From Arcobacter aquimarinus (GTDB lineage Bacteria > Campylobacterota > Campylobacteria > Campylobacterales > Arcobacteraceae), in assembly GCF_013177635.1 (NCBI RefSeq), contig NZ_CP030944.1, positions 1,240,001-1,304,000 of the forward strand: a stretch of DNA of 64,000 nt. The letters run 5' to 3'. This document shows positions 59,772 to 64,000 of the stretch, piece by piece. Made by a program: the position numbers and the translations under genes. The notes under the pieces were generated by a model. It saw only the letters and a list, made by a program, of their open reading frames with translations, did no database searches and was not told the DNA's origin. Position 1 is the stretch's first letter. Each line of letters opens with the position of its first letter.

Positions 59772-62024
59772 GTGAAAAATAAAGTCGTACTATTATCTTT
59801 GGCTTGTGCTGCTGCACTAAGTGCAAATACAATAAAATCTATAGAATATAAAGATGTAAATAAGATTTCCCCTCAAATTCTAAATGAAACTTTAAATATG
59901 AATGTTGGTGACAAACTTGATGAAAATAAATTAAATGATGCAATATTAAGTTTTTATAAATATGGTTATTTTGAAGATATTCAAGTTATTAATAATGATG
60001 GTAATTTAAAATTAATTTTTAAAGAGAAACCTTCGATTGCAAATGTTGATATTAAAGGTTATAAATCAAGAGCAGAAGATATAGAAACTATAAAAACAGT
60101 TTTAAAGCTAAAAAAAGGTTCTATGTATACTGAAAAAAAAGTAAAGGAAGCAAAAGAAAAACTTCTTAGTATGCTTGAAAGTGAAGGTTATATAAACTCA
60201 GTAGTTGAAACAGAAGTTGAAAAAATAAATGAACAATCATTAAAACTTACATTTAACGTAAACAAAGGTGATGAAATTGTTATTAATAAAGCAAACTATC
60301 ACGGAGCTAATAGTTTAGACTCAGATGATTTTGATTTAGTAACAGCAAATAAAGAAAAAGAGTTTGCTTCTTGGTGGTTTGGACAAAATGATGGTGAAGT
60401 AAAAATTGATCAATTAAAATATGATGCAAGAAGAATAAATGATTTATATTTTGAAAGAGGTTATTTAGATGCTCAAGTTAAAGAACCTTTTTTAGATATT
60501 GATTTTGCCTCAAATCAAGCAAAACTAGATTTTTTTATCTCTGAAGGTGAAAAATATACAACAACTGGAATTAAAATATATTTAGATTCTTCTATAGTTG
60601 ATCCTGAAACAATCTATCCTGAATTAAAACTAATAATTGGAAACACTTTTAATATTAAAAAATTAAGAGCTGATCAAGATTATATAAAAACTCAAGTTGC
60701 TAATCAAGGATATGCATTTGCAGATGTAAGATTTGATTTAAATAAAAATGAAGAGAATAAAACAGTTGATGTTGTTTATAATGTAATACCTGGTAAAAAA
60801 GTTTATATTAATGATGTGAAAATTTCAGGTAATGTTAGAACTTTAGATAGAGTAATAAGAAGAGATGTATATTTAGCTCCTGGAGATTTATATAATCTTA
60901 CAGATTTTAAAGATTCAACAAATAAACTTAAACGTTCTAGATTTTTTGAAGATGTTCAAATTGAAGAAAAAAGAGTTAGTGATGATAAAATGGATATTAT
61001 TGTAAAAGTAACAGAAGCTCCAACAGGTTCTTTAATGCTAGGAGGAGGATATGGTTCTTATGATAAATTCATGGTTAATGGATCAATTAGTGATGTAAAT
61101 ATTTTTGGTTCAGGTTTAGCATTAGGATTAAGTGCTGATTTATCAGCTAGATCTAATAGATTTGAATTAAGTTTAAAAAATCCAGCAATTAATGATAGTG
61201 ATTACAATGGAGAATTTGAAGTTCATAGTACAGAATCAGAAATTTACAGAGATAAATACGATTCAACTATTGAAAGTAAAGGTTTCTCAGTTGCATTAGG
61301 AAAACAACTTTATAGAAGTTTATATGCAGGAGCTAGATATAGGCTTGATTTTATAAATGAAAATTATGAATATGATCCTACATTTAACTATAATCCGGCA
61401 TTAGGTGAAAAATATGAAACACAAGATTATGTATCAAGTTCTATAACTCCATATTTGAATTATGATAATACAGATGATTTTTATTTTCCAAGAGAAGGAT
61501 ATAGAGCTGGTATTTCGGCTGAATATGCAGGAATTGGTGGAGACTCTAAATATATAAAACCTAGTGCTTATATAAAATATTTTTATTCTTTAGAAGACTT
61601 AACAGAACTTGATTGGGTTTTACGATTAAAAACACAAATGAGAGTTTTAATTGATAATGGACAAATAAATCAAGGAGATTCTTTATATATGGGTGGTCCA
61701 AAGACTTTAAGAGGATATAAATCTTATGCTTTCCCTTCTAATGAATCAGGATATAAACAAGACCCTTATACAAAAATGTGGGCAAGTTCAGCAGAAATGA
61801 GTTTTCCTTTAATTCCAAGTGCAAAAATGAGATGGGGAATATTCTATGATTATGGAATGATAGGTAAAGATTCATTTAGTGAAATAGAACGTTCAGGTGC
61901 TGGTGCGTTATTAGAGTGGATTTCTCCAATGGGACCTTTACAATTAATATTCTCAAAACCAATTGACGATAAGCCAGGTGATGATACATCTTCATTTGAA
62001 TTCTCATTGGGAGCTAGTTTTTAA
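59772..62024 (+). CDS. bamA: Outer membrane protein assembly factor BamA
   Basis: Central component of the BAM complex that inserts barrel proteins in the outer membrane. I start at the GTG at 59772, 5 bases after AAGGA. An ATG six codons earlier overlaps the TATAAT and has no ribosome-binding site. The signal peptide (VVLLSLACAAALSA) is followed by five POTRA repeats to about residue 410 and a 16-strand type barrel to the end. TLRGYKSYAF is the variant of the conserved VRGF/Y barrel motif, and the C-terminus ends in FEFSLGASF with the terminal Phe. 750 aa. Its stop overlaps mqnC. Confidence 0.93.
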   Translation: MKNKVVLLSLACAAALSANTIKSIEYKDVNKISPQILNETLNMNVGDKLDENKLNDAILSFYKYGYFEDIQVINNDGNLKLIFKEKPSIANVDIKGYKSRAEDIETIKTVLKLKKGSMYTEKKVKEAKEKLLSMLESEGYINSVVETEVEKINEQSLKLTFNVNKGDEIVINKANYHGANSLDSDDFDLVTANKEKEFASWWFGQNDGEVKIDQLKYDARRINDLYFERGYLDAQVKEPFLDIDFASNQAKLDFFISEGEKYTTTGIKIYLDSSIVDPETIYPELKLIIGNTFNIKKLRADQDYIKTQVANQGYAFADVRFDLNKNEENKTVDVVYNVIPGKKVYINDVKISGNVRTLDRVIRRDVYLAPGDLYNLTDFKDSTNKLKRSRFFEDVQIEEKRVSDDKMDIIVKVTEAPTGSLMLGGGYGSYDKFMVNGSISDVNIFGSGLALGLSADLSARSNRFELSLKNPAINDSDYNGEFEVHSTESEIYRDKYDSTIESKGFSVALGKQLYRSLYAGARYRLDFINENYEYDPTFNYNPALGEKYETQDYVSSSITPYLNYDNTDDFYFPREGYRAGISAEYAGIGGDSKYIKPSAYIKYFYSLEDLTELDWVLRLKTQMRVLIDNGQINQGDSLYMGGPKTLRGYKSYAFPSNESGYKQDPYTKMWASSAEMSFPLIPSAKMRWGIFYDYGMIGKDSFSEIERSGAGALLEWISPMGPLQLIFSKPIDDKPGDDTSSFEFSLGASF

Positions 62025-63097
62025 TGGTTAAAAGAATTGAAGTTGATTTGAAAAAACGACTTACCAATGAAGATGCATTAAATTTAATAAAAAATGCATC
62101 CCTTTTAGAGTTAGGTCAAATGGCAAGCAATAAAAAAGCTGAGTTACATCCTGAAAAAATTACTACATTCATAGTTGATAGAAATATTAATTATACAAAT
62201 GTTTGTTGGGTTGATTGTAAGTTTTGTGCTTTTTTTAGACATGGAAAAGATGAAGATTCTTATGTTTTAAAATTTGATGAAATTGATGAAAAAATAGAAG
62301 AATTATTAGCAATCGGTGGAACACAAATACTTTTTCAAGGTGGAGTTCATCCAAAATTGAAAATTGATTATTATGAAGAGTTAGTCAATCATATTCATAC
62401 GAAGTATCCTCAAATCACTATACATGGCTTTTCAGCGATTGAAATTGATTTTATTGCAAGGATTTCAAAAATTTCAAAATTAGAAGTTTTAAAAAGATTA
62501 CAAGCAAAAGGTTTAAGTTCAATTCCAGGAGCTGGTGCTGAAATTTTATCTGATAGAGTAAGAGATGTAATTGCTCCTAAAAAAATGGATACAAAAGATT
62601 GGTTAGAAATTCATAGACTTGCGCATTCAATTGGTATGAAAACAACAGCAACTATGATGTTTGGAACAGTAGAAACAGATGAAGAAATAGTTGAACATTG
62701 GGAACACTTAAGAAAACTACAAGATGAAACAGCTGGATTTAGAGCCTTTATTATGTGGTCTTTTCAAGGTAAAAATACAAAACTACTTGAGGAACATCCT
62801 GAAATCAAACCTCAATCATCAAATAGATATTTAAGATTATTAGCTGTTTCAAGATTATATTTAGATAATTTTCAAAATATGCAAAGTTCTTGGGTTACAC
62901 AAGGTTCTTACATAGGTCAATTAGCTTTAAAATTTGGTGCAAATGATTTAGGAAGCACTATGATGGAAGAAAATGTTGTAAAAGCAGCAGGTGCTGCTAA
63001 TAGAATGAATCAAGAGGAAATGATAAGATTGATAAAAGATATTGGTGAATATCCAGCAAAAAGAAATACAGCTTATGAGATTTTAGAAAGGTTTTAA
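62024..63097 (+). CDS. mqnC: Cyclic dehypoxanthinyl futalosine synthase
   Basis: Radical SAM enzyme of the futalosine menaquinone pathway, 357 aa. The C-xxx-C-xx-C motif is in NVCWVDCKFCAFFR near 57-70. GGTQILFQGGVHP, SIPGAGAEILSDRVR and TTATMMFGTVET are characteristic of MqnC, distinguishing it from MqnE. The ATG overlaps the bamA stop (one base), a junction also known in Helicobacter pylori. This lineage makes menaquinone through futalosine. Confidence 0.92.
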   Translation: MVKRIEVDLKKRLTNEDALNLIKNASLLELGQMASNKKAELHPEKITTFIVDRNINYTNVCWVDCKFCAFFRHGKDEDSYVLKFDEIDEKIEELLAIGGTQILFQGGVHPKLKIDYYEELVNHIHTKYPQITIHGFSAIEIDFIARISKISKLEVLKRLQAKGLSSIPGAGAEILSDRVRDVIAPKKMDTKDWLEIHRLAHSIGMKTTATMMFGTVETDEEIVEHWEHLRKLQDETAGFRAFIMWSFQGKNTKLLEEHPEIKPQSSNRYLRLLAVSRLYLDNFQNMQSSWVTQGSYIGQLALKFGANDLGSTMMEENVVKAAGAANRMNQEEMIRLIKDIGEYPAKRNTAYEILERF

Positions 63098-63103
63098 AAT
63101 CTA

Positions 63104-64000
63104 ATGAAAATAAAATATTTTTTCTTAATTATAATAGCAATTTTACAAGGGAGTTTAATGGGTGCTACAATAAAGCATATAGATATAAAAGGTATTTCTA
63201 TACCTATAATTTTTGAAGAACAAAGAAATTTACCAATTTTAAATTTACAATTAGTTTTTAAGAATTCTGGTTATATTCAAGACGAAGATAAAAGTGGCTT
63301 AGCAAGTTTATCTTCAAAACTTTTAAATGAAGGAACAAAAGAGTTGGGAGCAACAAAATTTGCAGAACAACTTGATGAAAATGCAATTACAATAAATAGT
63401 TCGAATGGTTTTGAAACTTTTGTAATTGAAGTTTCAAGCTTAAAAGACAAATCTTCAAAAGCTATAAATTTATTAAATGATTTATTAAAATCACCAAATT
63501 TAACACAAAATAGTTTAGATAAACTAAAAACGATACAAATTGGTGCATTAAAAAGAAAAGAAAATGATTTTGATTATGTTTCAAGTAATCAATTAAAATC
63601 TATTTTATTTAAAAATACTGCTTTAGAAAATCCAGCTTCAGGAACAGTTGATACTATTTCAAAAATTCAACTAGAAGATATTGAAACTTTTTTAAATAAA
63701 ACTTTATCTTTAGAAAATTTAATTATTGTTGCAGGAGGAGATTTTTCTTTAGAAGAATTTGAAGATTTAATAAAATCTACTTTAGAAAATATAAAATCAT
63801 CAAAAGAAATTGAAAATAAAAAAGTAAAATTCACTTCTAAAAAAGAGAAAAAAACACTATTAAAAGAGACTGAACAAGCCTATATTTATTTTGGAAGTTC
63901 TTTTAATATTGATTCAAAAGATGAAGAAAATTATAAAGCAAAAGTTGCTTCATTTATTTTAGGTGGTGCTGGTTTTGGTTCTAGATTAATGGAAGAAATT
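63104..64000 (+). CDS. M16-family peptidase-like protein lacking the zinc motif, 3' truncated by the window
   Basis: From the ATG at 63104 the frame is open to the window end, 299 codons. A signal peptide (KYFFLIIIAILQGSLMGA) suggests a periplasmic location. The M16 fold is recognisable from NLPILNLQLVFKNSG and SGLASLSSKLLNEGT, which align with the region holding HxxEH in active members (normally GxAHLxEHMxxxGT). Here both His and the Glu are replaced, so this is the inactive partner type, similar to the non-catalytic subunit of PqqL/YmxG pairs. The gene follows mqnC by 6 bases, as in Helicobacter. A catalytic partner may lie outside the window. Confidence 0.8.
   Translation, partial: MKIKYFFLIIIAILQGSLMGATIKHIDIKGISIPIIFEEQRNLPILNLQLVFKNSGYIQDEDKSGLASLSSKLLNEGTKELGATKFAEQLDENAITINSSNGFETFVIEVSSLKDKSSKAINLLNDLLKSPNLTQNSLDKLKTIQIGALKRKENDFDYVSSNQLKSILFKNTALENPASGTVDTISKIQLEDIETFLNKTLSLENLIIVAGGDFSLEEFEDLIKSTLENIKSSKEIENKKVKFTSKKEKKTLLKETEQAYIYFGSSFNIDSKDEENYKAKVASFILGGAGFGSRLMEEI

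Noticed and set aside
1..64000. CRISPR array or tRNA/rRNA genes
   Set aside because: No regularly spaced repeats and no tRNA or rRNA sequence were seen when reading the intergenic gaps.

Overview
The window looks like chromosomal DNA from an Arcobacter/Aliarcobacter-type member of the Campylobacterota. The DNA is very AT-rich. It carries lineage markers: two XerH-type recombinases, HobA next to lysC-holB-folP, the futalosine-pathway gene mqnC after bamA, and a 6S RNA candidate directly upstream of purD. The placement was made from gene content and synteny remembered from Helicobacter/Campylobacter; no search was run.

Region 1 (1-24.64 kb) is core. It holds the end of a GGDEF protein, pssA, a Ppx/GppA phosphatase, a short flagellin-like protein, ilvBN, lpxD, ftsK (which seems to start at a non-standard ATA codon), hpf, der, a SulP transporter, hemD, the 6S RNA candidate, purD, an RDD protein, lptD, a phosphoribosyltransferase and pnp. 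It ends with the chemotaxis operon cheY-cheA-cheR-cheD-cheB, closed by a strong hairpin.

Region 2 (about 24.69-44.81 kb) is a foreign island. It opens with three tightly coupled genes: two large divergent tyrosine recombinases and a small partner. Sizes, order and motifs match the gamma-mobile-trio (GmtY-GmtZ-GmtX) or Tn554-like arrangement. Then come a second XerH paralogue, a membrane-anchored coiled-coil protein, and a minus-strand operon of a ComEC-like metallo-beta-lactamase with a Gly-ending tail, an E2-E1-JAB fusion and a four-helix membrane protein. An XRE regulator with two unknown genes follows. The last cargo is a TerB protein, an AAA-type ATPase and an Lhr-like helicase, which I read as a Shango-type antiphage system. 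Two IS3-family relics lie in the gene-poor gaps. A 14-bp direct repeat sits at both edges, 20.1 kb apart.

Region 3 (44.94-64 kb) is core again: the likely resident xerH; a molybdate operon (modE, modA, a TOBE protein, modB, modC) with a ModE-box-like palindrome upstream; a CbiX-like gene; a coiled-coil protein; the M3 oligopeptidase; prmC; hemW; rppH-lysC-hobA-holB-folP; tyrA; bamA; mqnC; and the start of an M16-like protein lacking its zinc motif.

The most interesting locus is the metallo-beta-lactamase / E2-E1-JAB / membrane-protein operon at 31.68-35.53 kb. It has the parts of a ubiquitin-like conjugation pathway (activation, transfer, removal) but no separate ubiquitin-like gene and no cyclic-nucleotide synthase. 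The C-terminus of the hydrolase itself is the best candidate for the conjugated moiety.
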